Notes: generated by a model from the sequence alone, not told the origin. A stretch of 64,000 bases of DNA from Darksidea phi (GCA_030770425.1 JASJFT010000111.1:62001-126000), one strand, 5' to 3'; shown: positions 22,244 to 33,756, counted from the stretch's first letter. Program-made: numbers and translations.

Positions 22244-23444
22244 TTACTGACCAATCCAAGCCTCCTTAACCCGGGGCACAAGTTCCCTGAGCCAATCACA
22301 ATCCTTCATCCCCGGCTTAAGATTGTAATCAAATCCATGGTCCATGTTTGGTACTGTAACCAAGTCGACTTTCCCGTTCGCCCACTTTCTCTTGTCAATT
22401 TCTTCCTTGAATGCTATGCTGTTGCCAATTGGACAAGCAGCATCTTGTTCTCCATGTACAATGAAAACTTTAGGACAAGACGCAGGCTGCCCCTTCTGAT
22501 CCTCCAATATCGCCAGGATGTCTTGATGTTTGAAAACATCCCTCCATTTGTCGGTTGATGAAAAGATGTTCGCTGCGGGCATATTCATTGGCGGATGTAG
22601 CGAGCTCTCTACCGGCATGGCTTCGCCCGCTTCTCTAATCCGGTCGACCTCGTCCATTGCGGCTTCGGCCATTGCTGTGTAGTGCTCTTTCGATATGGGC
22701 ACTCCACCGTAGCCTCTAGGCTCTCGGTGGTACTGCGCCAGCATTGGGTATCGCAGGTACACTGCGTTCAGCGGAACTGGTGATTTGAGCCAGGTATAAG
22801 CTGCAAGAAAGCCACCTGCGCTTTCACCAACCACCATGACCCTTCTCCAGTCGATCTTGACGCTCGGTACTTCTTTTTGTATAAAAGCTTGGAGGCCGCC
22901 TTCGTTGTAGATGTACGCCAATGCACCATTGACATCTGACAGCAAGCCGTTTCCATCTACATACGGTAGTAGACGGTAGTTAAATGAGACGGCAATAGCT
23001 TTAACTTCTCGAGCCAGGTCTGCGACGTGCTGTGCATCCCATGGAACATAGTCTGCAGCGCCGGTGAACTACCACAATTAGTTGTGTCCAGCTATGCTTC
23101 GGGGTGTTGCTTACGAAGCCTCCTCCGTGCCATGAGATGAGTAGAGGGCAAGATTCATCAGCGACACTTTCCGGGATGTATGTTAGAAACCTCAAAGTAT
23201 GGTCTTGGTCAGAGATCACTTTATATGTTCCCCAGAAGACTCGAAATCCGTTCCACCGGCCAGTGCTTCCTTCATCTTGCCAACCGCTCGTTGGATAGTT
23301 CCTCACTCCCTCGTTCTGTTCTGCACTCATAGAAACCGGGTTTAGTAGCTGGCTCAATCTCTTTCGGTTGTCCTCTCGCTTTATTCTTGAATATTTAACA
23401 TCATCCACGTTTTTCACACTGTGTGTTGGGCTGCGGTTGCTCAT
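22244..23444 (-). CDS. Alpha/beta hydrolase, hormone-sensitive-lipase type esterase
   Basis: A carboxylic-ester hydrolase. Two exons (23444-23115, 23068-22244) give 384 residues. The 46-nt intron (GTAAGC, ACTAAT, GTAG) lies directly after the oxyanion motif HGGGF. The nucleophile elbow is GESAGG; the Asp is in VHGEQDAACP and the His in NMDHGFD, so the triad is complete. This arrangement (HGGG plus GxSxGG) marks the HSL/arylacetamide deacetylase group (alpha/beta hydrolase fold-3), which acts on small acyl esters or secondary metabolites. No signal peptide is evident, so it is probably cytosolic. I chose MSNRSP at 23444; MSAEQ at 23330 or the ORF's first ATG at 23570 are alternatives. Confidence 0.88.
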
Positions 23445-24937
23445 CGTCGTCGGGATTCTGGCGGATGTGATTACTCGCAAGTCAAAATGGGTGTTCAGTA
23501 TCAGCCCGCAAGGGAACCGCGAGTTATATAGCACTAGCTCAAGTAACGCATGACTTATTCCAATTCCCACTCATACGCCCATGTGTCAACAGCATTTGGG
23601 AGTTTGGTCACCGACATTGGCGGTGACTATTGTATACTCTTGCTCGGAGCATCACGTGTCCGTAGGGTGAAAACTCGACTAGCAACCTCGTCTCGCACCG
23701 ACACTTTTCATACGTGCTCATCCAACCGAGTGCGCTACCTGACAAGCATGTTTGCTAGTAGGCGTGCTCTGGGAATTCTTAAGCGCTAACCGGCACCTTA
23801 CGTTGCACCATTAGATCACATACCTGACTCGCCAGGCTCGCCATCGGATATTTACCGAGCAAACCACATTCTTGCACCGCCAGGAAGAGATAGCAGGATT
23901 AGGCGAAAAACTGCGTCATCGCGTTTTACAAGGAAAAGCAATCATATGGACTGCTCGGCAGAACAACCCACGCACGCAGTTTGCTATCGGATAGGCAACG
24001 CCACGGGATGCTTCGTCAATGGTGGTACGCGGTGGATGAGTTGGCGGGCAATATGACGCAGATGAGCTCAGAGCGAGTGCGCGTCTGTGCAGTTGGAAAA
24101 TTTTGGTGAGCTAGGGCTTGAACATTTGTTTTTAGACATCTACTCAGGGTGCAGGTCTCGGGCGAGACGTGAGCTGACAGTGGCTTCTTCTGGTGGCCCA
24201 CGGACGATTCGCTTGACGACTGCTACAGCAAGGTATGATGTTGACAGTCGCACTTGACCACATTGTTCGCATCGAGCACATCGAGCACATCGTCTGATTT
24301 AATGGAACGCCTCGCTGAAGCCTGTAATATGTTATTTACTGAAGAACGAAATCTGTAACTTCACTGCGTAGTGTCATGGAACCAAGTCGGTGCGCATAGA
24401 GTCATGGTCGCCCAATAGAATTCCCTCTCCAGTCTAGTCATTCTGCTTCCCACAGACCATAACGCACTCTATGCTAACTTCCGCGCCCTCCACCGACATC
24501 GTACCAATTAATTTTAGCGAACAATTAAGCGCGGGGATCCACCGGCGCGCCTGCCTAAGTCCCCAGTCTCGCTCCCAACGCGCGGTCAAGCGCCAAGTGA
24601 TGCCCGAAACGTCATGTATGCGCGAATCAAGGTCTTGAGGCACCCGGCCCGGTCCACGAAAATGATACTAGCCATACCTTCCCAGCTTGCGGACATAGCT
24701 TCGAGGGATGTGCGTCTTGTATGACGGTGTTTAGCCGTCTTCGCCACTGAATGGAGGCGAGAGTGGGCCATAACAGAGCTACCAGATAGCTCTTGTTGTA
24801 GACAACAGCGAAGTATTGCAGGATCGCTTTTCGGTACTCCGGTGTTCTGAAATTGATACGCGATAATGATGTTCGAATATTGATTTGACATATTCCACAG
24901 CTGATTCCAGGTTTCGCTTTGAACCCTACAACTAACG
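23445..24937. other. Intergenic, nothing recognised
   Basis: About 1.5 kb without a supportable gene. A minor tandem ATCGAGCAC repetition occurs near 24270-24292. The rest contains the esterase promoter and the 3' flank of the rhodopsin-like gene. Confidence 0.45.
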
Positions 24938-26148
24938 CTAATCTATATTGGATCCATGCTCACTCACGGTTACAATCTCAGAACTTGAGTCAAGGATGGA
25001 ATCAAAAGAAGCGGGTTTCCGCCGAGCGCACCCTGCGCCAAATGTAGGCAGCATCTCCCGATCTTCGGATTTACTGGAAGACCGGGAGGACAATAAGTGC
25101 AGGTGCCGTAGCGCTGACACTGACATCGAGGCAAACATTTCTTCAATCTTTTTGCGCAAGAATCCCAGTGCCGGAAGGTTTGCGGCAAAGATGCCGACGT
25201 TGGCTTCTAATGTTGTCCAGATGACGAGATCGATACCTGACCCTATGAGCTAGTTAGCGCCGTGTAACCACTAAGGCCATGAGATGGGGAGAACTACATG
25301 TTTGGTCTTCAGCAAACTTGTTTCTCGCATAGTGTAGGACACGTCCAACAGAGCAGCCCGTGGTAGCTAAGCCGAAGCCAATCAATATTGTGATGGCCAC
25401 TTTCTGGTTCAGTCCCATCCGAAGCTTCCAAACCATAACAAGTGGAGTTGATGTGCAAATCAGATCAGTGAGTAGGGACCATACTGCGGCCATATTAAAA
25501 TTTTGCGCTCACTGTCGGGCGTACCTTACTTACATCCTTGGACACTTGATGCAATGGTCAAAACCTTCGTGTCCCAGCATTTCGCATTCTTGATTGTCAT
25601 ATCCCAGAATGCAGCGGATGGCCGACAGAAGGCAAACAGAATAACGATGCACGCACCATTGACAAGGACCAAAGATGCCATAAGGGTGTACATGTAATAA
25701 CGCATCCATTTGGCCTGAGTCAAGCGCAACACCATGAAAGCGACTGAAATTTTCGTGATAGCGGTACAGAAGATGAAGGGAAAGGTGACTAGATTGGACA
25801 TTCTGTACGCTTCATTGATTTGGGATTCGCCGAGATAGAAGACGTGTCGACCTTGGCCATAGTGAATGAAAAGGCAGTTGAAGACGAGCTGAATGAGAGC
25901 GCAAATCTGCTTCGTGTCAATCGCTTTATTGGATAAGAAATACTGATCGCACTTACCGTGGCTAGGACAATAGTCCAATCATCCCACCCTGCAGTCTTGA
26001 CCACGACGAGCCGACTGTATAGTCTCGACCCAAGTGTGAGTAGCACAAGCGCGAAACTAACGACCATTGTGACGATGGCCCGGGCACTGATAGAGTCATT
26101 TGGCGGCAGCATGTCACGATCGATATGCATGAGATCGGGAGCCTCCAT
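24938..26148 (-). CDS. Fungal rhodopsin-like (PTH11-type) integral membrane protein
   Basis: A seven-helix membrane protein of the fungal-specific rhodopsin-domain family, often called PTH11-like receptors. Four exons join into 351 residues: 26148-25957, 25906-25534, 25483-25298 and 25242-24938. Introns are 25907-25956 (GTAAGT), 25484-25533 (GTAAGT) and 25243-25297 (GTAGTT with a GCTAACTA branch). Diagnostic motifs appear in the spliced product: GWDDWTI after TM1, HYGQGRH in the loop after TM2, KISVAFMVLRL in TM4, and the conserved last-helix segment GIDLVIWTTLEANVGIFAANLPAL, which only forms across intron 3. The cytosolic tail (about 80 residues) is Ser-rich and basic. No extracellular CFEM domain is present. 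Ligand and coupling are unknown; many family members are uncharacterised. Confidence 0.88.
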
Positions 26149-27371
26149 CTTTCCAAAGCTTGGGCATGCAACGCAGCGCCCAACAAAATAAAGTTAAACA
26201 GATTGACAAACATTTGGACTCGTAGATGCCCTGGATTAATAGGACTCCGCATCCTCTGATCGATTCACCGACAAATGAACAAACTCTCGAGGCTGTGTCG
26301 CCGACACGAATACCAAATGCATACCTATGGCATCCAGCTCGCGCGGGAAAAGCATTGTACCAGCTGGCAGAACGGTGTTGTGGCCTGTGCTCGGGATCTC
26401 CGACTGGCCAGCACCGCCCTCGTTAGTTGTGTACAACATACGCAAAAGGCGCAATGCGCTTCAGCTATGCGCGCATCGGACCGCCGTGATAAGCGGCTGA
26501 ATATGCACTGCAACGTTCGGGTAGCCGAGGCGTTCTTGGCAGCTGAGGCTCCCATGGAAGGGCCACAGCGGTTTTCAGGACTAGTGGTATGGCTCGACCC
26601 CTACACCGCTTTATTTCGTAGTCAAGTGCCATGATGCGTGAGCCATGAGATAAGGTTGCTGGCGGTCATCTAGATCCTCAATGACTTTTGCTGCTCTTGG
26701 CCGTGTAACGAGTGGCTGTGGATTGTGCTACAATATTTGCGTTGTATACAATTCAGACCGACTAACCGCTCGCCATACATTTAGCCTAAAAAGGATTTTT
26801 TTCTTTGGTTCGCTAGAGCACCTCTCTTGTTCTCACAACAAAATCGCCCACGACACAACCACATATTCTAAAAGGGCACGTCCCGGTTTTGGCAGCAATT
26901 GATCTAGGAACTCATCATCGTCAGCGGAGTTTCGTAAGCATGGTGCGTCAATCCCAGGGAACAAGAGGAAGCAGAGCGATAATAGAAGAGTAATAAGAAA
27001 ACATCATGTGCTTCACCCGTCACCTTGATTATAGCAACATAGCCTGAACCCGCCAATCACAAGCGTACTTGAGTACTCCTATGTAGAGTGATGGGATATG
27101 TGAAAGCGAATGATGAGGCTGAATGATGAGACAGGCGTAGCACAGCCGTGCTAGGAAGTTCCTGTAACTCTGTGATTGGATAGAAGCAAATCCCTAGTCG
27201 CTTCCAAGTAGAGCAAATCGCCTTTCAAGATATACATCTCCGTTTCCTGTGTTCAGAGTACTCTACGGGACAGACTGCATCACAAATTTTTGAGACAACA
27301 CGGCCTAAGCCAAGCGACAATGCCGCCCCTCCAAATGAGCTTCGCTAACTTCGCACCCCGTGTCCAGTCCT
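26149..27371. other. Intergenic, nothing recognised
   Basis: Upstream of the rhodopsin-like gene and downstream of the archaemetzincin, both minus strand. Short ORFs such as 26275-26634 (+) show no coding character. Confidence 0.45.
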
Positions 27372-28737
27372 CTATATCTTCAAAATCTCCTTGCTCCACG
27401 CACCTAACCCTCTCCACATCCCCACACCGCTCCTCTTCTCACTCTCACAAAACTTGCTCAACACATCATATCTATCCCTCTCCCACTCCTCACTCCTCGC
27501 CTCTCCACCGATCCCCAGCTCCACACAAACTGCATGCCGCAACTTGGCCAAGCAGACCGGACAAATATAAGGCGGCTGTCTCGCATCCTCCTTTATACCT
27601 GCCGTCCCCTGCATATTACACGCGTAATACACGCAATGCGCAATGCCCAGACAGTGACCGAGCTCGTGAGATGCTGTGCGAGCGAGACGGGAGAACCATA
27701 AGCCCTCTAGCTCGAGCTTACTTGTGGGGGGTAGGAGGGTAGATGCGGCATCGACAGCAGATCGCATAGGTCCGGAAATTGAGAGGTTTTGTTGTTTTGC
27801 GGTTGGGGTTTCTGCAATGACTTCTTCGACTGCACATAGCTCGTCTACGTAAGATTTACAATGGCTCATTGGCCATGCGTGTGCGTGGTCTATACCGGTA
27901 CCGGGGTCGAGAAGGGGGTTGTAGCGTGCGCTTTGTACAACAGCGACTCTTCTCCCTCCATACGCTCGACCACAGCAGAAGTCGTCTTCCTCATTCTCGT
28001 AGATGTCATGATCTACTAATAGGAGGAGTGCATATGCGTCCTTGGGAAGCATCTCGATCGCTGCATCTAGAATGTCGTCTAGATTTAACTGCGCTGGGAA
28101 CATGCCATCAGGTGCTGGTCGTGCGCGAATGCGTGTTGCCGCATCGCCGTGTTGGAGCGCAATGTATTTCGGTACGCCCTCTGTTTTCGGATTTGTTCTT
28201 GCCGTTGATTTCCACGTCGTCCAGCTGAGCTTCTGAGGGAACTCTTTAACCTCAATCCCATGATAGAAGATGCCCAGATACTCAATGACCTCCCCCATAC
28301 CTGGGTTTACCAAATTTTCAGTACCGTCTCTTACATTCGGCTTCATCCACGCGCTCATCCCTAACCTCTCCACTCCCTTCTCAATGTTTGGTACATCCGC
28401 CACATACAACACTCTCCTCCCCTCCGCCCCGAACCTGTTCCTCGCTTTCTCCCCATGCCAACTCTTCATGCTCTGCGCCCGCTCATCAGGGTTATAGTTC
28501 AAGTCGTCATGGGGCAAAACAAGAGGCGCCGGAAACGCTTGGCTGGTAAGCTCGGCTTCTATTCCCAGCTGCACGTAGTGGGGAGATTTTCCATGCTTAG
28601 GTGGAGGTACGCGACCGGATTTCCATGTTGCCGCAATACATGCCTTCGCATCTGGTCGTTCGAAACCCGCTAGTTTCGCAAAAGGCGAAGGCTCCAGTTG
28701 CAGGATTTCGTGCGCACATTTTCGGTTCGGCGACATG
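27372..28737 (-). CDS. Archaemetzincin-family zinc metalloprotease
   Basis: An intracellular metzincin-clan protease (archaelysin/AMZ family; peptide substrate in fungi unknown). The intronless product is about 454 residues from the ATG at 28737; the ORF is open to an earlier ATG at 28841, which would add 35 residues. The family start (MSPNRKCAHEILQLEPSPFA) supports 28737. The signature is complete near residue 360: HELGHCLGIAHC gives HExxHxxGxxH with the Cys that follows the third ligand. Then come the CNM Met-turn and a CPVC pair, the additional structural zinc site unique to archaemetzincins. No signal peptide or prodomain switch is seen, as expected. Middle parts are Pro/Lys-rich and variable. 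Confidence 0.92.
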
Positions 28738-29709
28738 ATGGAGATCCCGGCAGCGAAAACTAGGGGATGTAGATTTTGCCGCAGAGTGGCAGAGTGATAT
28801 AGGTCAGAATGAGGTTGCTGCCTTGACGGGGCGGTGCGCATTCATTTTATCCAGTTGCGCTAAACCCTCTATGGCGATGTCAGCCTAGCACACCAGCATC
28901 CGCAAAGGCTTTAGCTCAACACCAGACACCTGCTCGCGTGAGAAGGTCCTAACCTGTCGCTAAACTGGCGTCGTTTCGAATTAGTTGAAGCTCTTTATCA
29001 TCGAGCAACTGACCATTTCACCGCGTTACTCGACACAACACTACTGTTCCTCAATCTAAACAGTTGCACCATAGTCTCCACCCCATCGAATGAGACATCA
29101 AGGCCGAAGCTGAGGATGGCGGAGAGGGTAATGTGAGAACACATATTTTGGAGAGCGGAATAGACTTGATGTACGCTGAATTGGACACGAAGTACGGCCA
29201 GCTCGACACGGACTAAAAGATGGAGGAATGATGAGCCGGAAAAGCGGAGATGAAAGAGCGAGATTGGAAGACATATGAAGAGTTCATGGGGGACGTTACC
29301 ATGGCAAATAGAGTGAGAGCCATTGGCAGAATGTAAACAGCTGAACTTAGGCTGGTTCCTACCGAAAGCACAGGTCGTTGACAAGATGACTTAGATAGAA
29401 GAGCGAGCCGGCAACGAAACAGAAAAAGACTGACACTTGTCAAACGCAAACGCTGGAAACCTGTAGAACTACAAAACACTAAAGCAATTCAAGTGAGTAT
29501 CCTCCTCAACAGCAACAACATCAAGGACAATGCCCAGCCAAAGACATACAGAGAGTAACAACAAATGTAAACACCACAAATAAAGACGCGCAGTCAAGTC
29601 ACCTATTCTAACATGTATCAACACCATGTTACCTCCATAGACGGATGGTCCAAGTTCAGAGTTAGCCCAGAGAGCGGGGAGTGCTGATAGACTCAGTATG
29701 CTAGGCTCG
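28738..29709. other. Intergenic, nothing recognised
   Basis: It contains the archaemetzincin promoter (28738 onward, with the possible longer N-terminus up to 28841) and the 3' flank of the secreted cysteine protein. No gene is supported. Confidence 0.45.
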
Positions 29710-32238
29710 TTAGCCCAGGTGTCGGCTAGGAGCATCGCTTAGTTCCGAATGCATGATCGCTCTATCATCATGACAGTCCGCGCACTCCGCCCAGCACTTT
29801 AAGTCCAGAACGTCGCACTTGCACTCTTCTCTGCAAGAACCGCGCACTGGACGTTTATCCCTGGTAGCCCTACCACCAAACTCAACCAAGAGGCACTCGC
29901 GGCACTGCTTGTCGCATTGCTCAGAGGGAAATGCACCGCAATCACACGCATGACGGCAAGGAGCGTGGTCGCCGCGAGATTTCAAGATGGCACCAGTTTT
30001 CTTGGCGACGGAAGCAGCTGTTGCAGCTGTAGCCTTGGAGCTAGTCATCTTATTGATGACCTCATCGGTCTCGTCGCCGAAGATGGTGTGCAGAAGCTGC
30101 CGACCTTGTTCGACAAGAGTGATGCCCTCGAGCACAAGGCGCTGGCCCTGCTGACGCATGCTAACGCTGTCATCGATAAGACCTTGTTCGCTACGCTGGC
30201 GAAGACTACTAGTAGAGTCATGCTTGAAAGCAGATTTGTGCTTCGGGGGGTAGTTGTCTCTGGGCGTAGCGTCTTGAGGAGACCGGGCTGGACCACTGCC
30301 GGGCCCGTAGAGTGACTCATAGAGTGCATCGCCGTGGTCAACGAGGTCATGACCCTCCTGAATCAAGCCCTCTCCCTGGTAAATAATCTTCTCGGTGTTC
30401 TCGATGAGACCAGGATCGGAGTGTTTGGGAAGCTTCGCGCGATGATCGAAACCAAACGGCTCATAGTGATCGGGGTCCTCGACAACAGCCAAGGCACGGC
30501 GTGCGCGTGCGGCTTGGGCGTTCTTGACCGCGTCGAATGTTTCCGCCACACAACCCGCGTTCTTCGCTCCAGGGGTGTTCGTCATCAACTCGCAGCTAAA
30601 TCCTTCGTCGCAGTGGCGATAAGGAACCCAGTTCTTGCCATTGAACTGGTACAGCTCCTCCGGTCCCATACATTGTGTGACAGCACCCGAACTACTATTT
30701 GAAGCAAGGTATGGCCACGGCAGCCAGATATCCTTTCCATCTCCGCTGGGATCCTTGCAAATGGCAAATTTAGTACCCAGGTCAGCCTCTCCGCAGACAT
30801 AGGGTGGAAGACAGACTCCGGAAAAGCCCCAAGAGCGGCCATTCCATTCGAGAACCTCGGACTCGTTGTCCTTGTTGCATCTGGTGCCGAGATAAGAGGG
30901 AACCGGTCGGTAGCAATCGCTATGGCCGTCGATGTCTTTACAGCTGCCTATGATATCGCGCATGTAGAAAGGCAACCAGTGCTGGCGGTTGAAGCGCCGG
31001 ACCTCACTGGTAGTCTTGGGATTGCGTCGAGTATCGAAGGTGTGGTAGGCGTGTACACCACGAGCTGGAACCGTTGGTGCGGGGATAAGGTACTTGTCTT
31101 CTTGTTCGCGGCAAGCGGCGAACTCGGGCAACTGGATGCATGTCCCGCGACAGACGTAGAACCAGTTCCAATTACCAGCATCAAGATACTGGACAAGTTT
31201 GCTTTTCGTGTCGGCCGGGTCGCATCGGGTCTGGAACTCGGCAGAGACGATGTCTTCCTTGATGCCTGTCATCGAGAAATCGTCCGAATCGTCGGAAGCA
31301 CCTGATTCAGGGCCGTTGCCTCCGGCGCTGTTGACATTCGGTATTTCAGGTCCACGGACGTCTTCGCAGCTGACCTTACCGTCCTTGTCCCTGCACCACT
31401 CATGACCACGGCATTCATGAATGTTGGTCCAAGTCCGATGCTCGTCGTCGTAATACTGAATCCAGGAGCCTGAGTTCGGGTCGCATCGCAGGGGTAATGA
31501 GTATCCTCGCTTCCTGTGTGTAGATGGGCCGTCATCAAGCGGGTCGTTAAGGATCATGACCGGGGTGCTGGTACTGGAACCATCAAAGCAGGTGCCACGG
31601 CCATGTACATTTTTGCAAACTTCATCTGTTCCGAATGCGTCACACGTATGGAAATTCTGCCAGGAGCGGGCGAGTTCATCGAAAAACTGGATCTCGAAGA
31701 GGGACTCCGGGGCGCACCTAGTAGGTGCCTCAAAGGTGCGCTTGGTTGGCTTATCCCCCGACTGGAGCGGAACGAGCACGGAATCGCCTTTGTGGGTGGT
31801 CGAGGACGAATCGAGCGGCTTTGTCTCGCCAGTCTCGACGCATTTGCCTCGGGCGCCATTGCCATCGCACTTATAAGTCGTAAGGAGGTACTTGCCCGGC
31901 ACTACCCAAACGTTGGATCCCTGGCCGCACGAACCGCGCCCTTGCAGATCAGCACAGGAGCCGAGGAAGGGGCAAGTGTAATAGTCGACCCAGTGGGTGC
32001 CGTTGAAGCGCTCAATAATGTTGTCATGTGCATCAGGCTTGCAACGCGTATCGAAGTACTCCCAGTCGGGTAGATGCTCACGACGAGCCAGGCGTCCATG
32101 ATCGACATTGTTATCCTCGAAGTAGGAGCACTTGTTGGAAGCCTCACAGCCAATGTGCCAGTCGCGCTTGTCGGCGGCCTGTGCGAGCACGGGCGTGCTG
32201 CACAGGGCGGCTGCAACAAGAACTGCGTAACGCATCAT
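29710..32238 (-). CDS. Secreted modular cysteine-repeat protein of unknown function
   Basis: An intronless 842-residue protein that I cannot assign to a named family. It begins with a signal peptide (about residues 1-21, ending LAQA). Residues 65-563 hold seven modules of about 40-45 residues with the pattern C1...W-x5-C2-(mostly x5)-C3...C4. C1 to C4 are: 66/89/95/104, 175/199/208/217, 252/276/282/291, 339/363/367/376, R405/R427/433/442, 454/476/482/494 and 523/543/549/563. Module 5 lacks C1 and C2 together. Dibasic sites (KR at 24-25 and 166-167, RKR at 242-244) stand before modules 1-3. Residues 620-645 and 695-721 are two copies of a Gly-heptad helix (Gly at 622/629/636 and 698/705/712). 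Residues 761-822 hold two copies of C-x3-C-x-C-x6,7-C-x3-C-x2-C. It is presumably extracellular or wall-bound; an adhesive, carbohydrate-binding or Kex2-processed role is only inference. Confidence 0.85.
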   Translation of the reverse strand: MMRYAVLVAAALCSTPVLAQAADKRDWHIGCEASNKCSYFEDNNVDHGRLARREHLPDWEYFDTRCKPDAHDNIIERFNGTHWVDYYTCPFLGSCADLQGRGSCGQGSNVWVVPGKYLLTTYKCDGNGARGKCVETGETKPLDSSSTTHKGDSVLVPLQSGDKPTKRTFEAPTRCAPESLFEIQFFDELARSWQNFHTCDAFGTDEVCKNVHGRGTCFDGSSTSTPVMILNDPLDDGPSTHRKRGYSLPLRCDPNSGSWIQYYDDEHRTWTNIHECRGHEWCRDKDGKVSCEDVRGPEIPNVNSAGGNGPESGASDDSDDFSMTGIKEDIVSAEFQTRCDPADTKSKLVQYLDAGNWNWFYVCRGTCIQLPEFAACREQEDKYLIPAPTVPARGVHAYHTFDTRRNPKTTSEVRRFNRQHWLPFYMRDIIGSCKDIDGHSDCYRPVPSYLGTRCNKDNESEVLEWNGRSWGFSGVCLPPYVCGEADLGTKFAICKDPSGDGKDIWLPWPYLASNSSSGAVTQCMGPEELYQFNGKNWVPYRHCDEGFSCELMTNTPGAKNAGCVAETFDAVKNAQAARARRALAVVEDPDHYEPFGFDHRAKLPKHSDPGLIENTEKIIYQGEGLIQEGHDLVDHGDALYESLYGPGSGPARSPQDATPRDNYPPKHKSAFKHDSTSSLRQRSEQGLIDDSVSMRQQGQRLVLEGITLVEQGRQLLHTIFGDETDEVINKMTSSKATAATAASVAKKTGAILKSRGDHAPCRHACDCGAFPSEQCDKQCRECLLVEFGGRATRDKRPVRGSCREECKCDVLDLKCWAECADCHDDRAIMHSELSDAPSRHLG

Positions 32239-33756
32239 GAGTAACTTGGTGACAGCGCAACTAGACGCAGTACAGTGTGAGATGTCTGACTAGAGGACGG
32301 TGAACTGTTAACGCATTTAGTAGTGACCAGCAGAGAGCGGATGACGATGAGAAGATGGACAGAAAAGGGTAGGGAAAGAAGAAACATACCTAGCACGCAG
32401 TCGAATGAAGGGCTGAAGCAGAAGGGGTGGCAGTGGGATGAAAGGCGGGAGAAGAAAAACTGAGAGGTTGAGGCGCTTTTGTACTTCCTTACGGGGCGGT
32501 TGCCGATGCACGAAAGCGATTCCCTTGAGCATGTTTGCAAAAATCAGCGTAGCGCAAGTGCCACGATGGTCGGGTTTTCGTGGAAGGTTGGAGTTGGGGC
32601 AGGTAGGCGCATTGATGGACGACGCAAGTGCTAGGGAAGGGGGAATCAGCGTGGAGATGTACGAGGGGTGCGTCTCATAGACACTGAATTATGCATGTCG
32701 TTCCTCTCGCAAGTTGGGCTTCCAAGGACATATAATGGCATCAGAATGTGATTCTGTTCTGTAAGTCGGCATGAACGGCTGCAGCTTCGTACAAGGATGC
32801 CGCGGCGAGTGTCACTGCTGCTTCGACGCCACGCTCTCCGAGGACTGTGGCGAGATAGCCCAGTATGAGAGTCAGTCATGGACGGGTAAGACATGACTTG
32901 AGATGGATGCATTAGGAGCGAGGTCGAAGTGCTTCTCGCGGTGATGGAGCAAAGACCGGGTCGGAAAAACACAAGCCCGCGGAAAGCCCGCGACGGTTTC
33001 TCTTGGACCGCCCGGCCTCGTTCTCTCACTCGTACTCCTGTGTGCGTACGGGCAGCCCATCTGGCACCTGCATTTAGTAGGCGTGACTAGATCGCAATGC
33101 AACAAATTCCAGCGCGATGCTCGATGGTGGCGACTTGGTATGTTGGGGTGCGTTCCGTTCCAGAGTCGAGGTTGAAGGTGTCCGTGGATGGCACCATCAC
33201 GCACTGCATCGAGAAGCGCAACATGGTAGGCATCCTCGAGGTATTCGAGCCATGAGAGCTGTTTCCGGACTTGTTCGAGTACATCAGAAATCTTCTACAC
33301 AATGATGTACGGGCATCTAGAGGTTGCGCTTCCCGCATCCCGAAGCAGGTGTACACGAGGTCGCACCTTCCCTCAGGCCGTCTTTATATATTCCAGCTCT
33401 TCACGCACAATGCGTGCTACCGTCTGGGTCCCCCCGCGACACTGTCTTGCCCTACATATATCTTTCACCTCGTTCATTCGTTCGTTCGTTCGTGTCAACA
33501 ACAACCAGTCTCCGGGTCGCCCACGCGCACGATTCTTGGAAAATCTAATTTTGCTTCACCTCCGTGTGCTTTGGCCCGCACTTCAATAATATATAGTTTT
33601 CGTCCGCGCCGCTCCCTGGTCAATTGTCTCCTCACCACACACCCACACAACCTCCCCAAATCTCTACTCGCAGCACGAATCCTCGCGGACTCACGGCTGC
33701 TTTGCTACGGCGACACCTCCTACAAACACACCCATCATATACTTCCGGTGCGCACC
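32239..33756. other. Divergent intergenic region
   Basis: It lies between the secreted cysteine protein (-) and the BTB-like gene (+). It is pyrimidine-rich near the plus-strand gene, with a TTCG microsatellite in the likely 5' leader at 33471-33493. An in-frame open stretch reaches back to 33271 but looks like leader sequence. Confidence 0.45.
33471..33493. repeat. TTCG tetranucleotide microsatellite
   Basis: CGTTCATTCG then TTCGTTCGTTCGT, about five units with one substitution. It lies in the probable leader of the gene at 33757. Confidence 0.8.

Noticed and set aside
26275..26634. 119-codon plus-strand ORF
   Set aside because: No conserved features and opposite open frames of equal length; probably chance.
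27290..27742. Ser/His-rich plus-strand ORF
   Set aside because: It is antisense to the archaemetzincin coding region and follows that gene's codon pattern.
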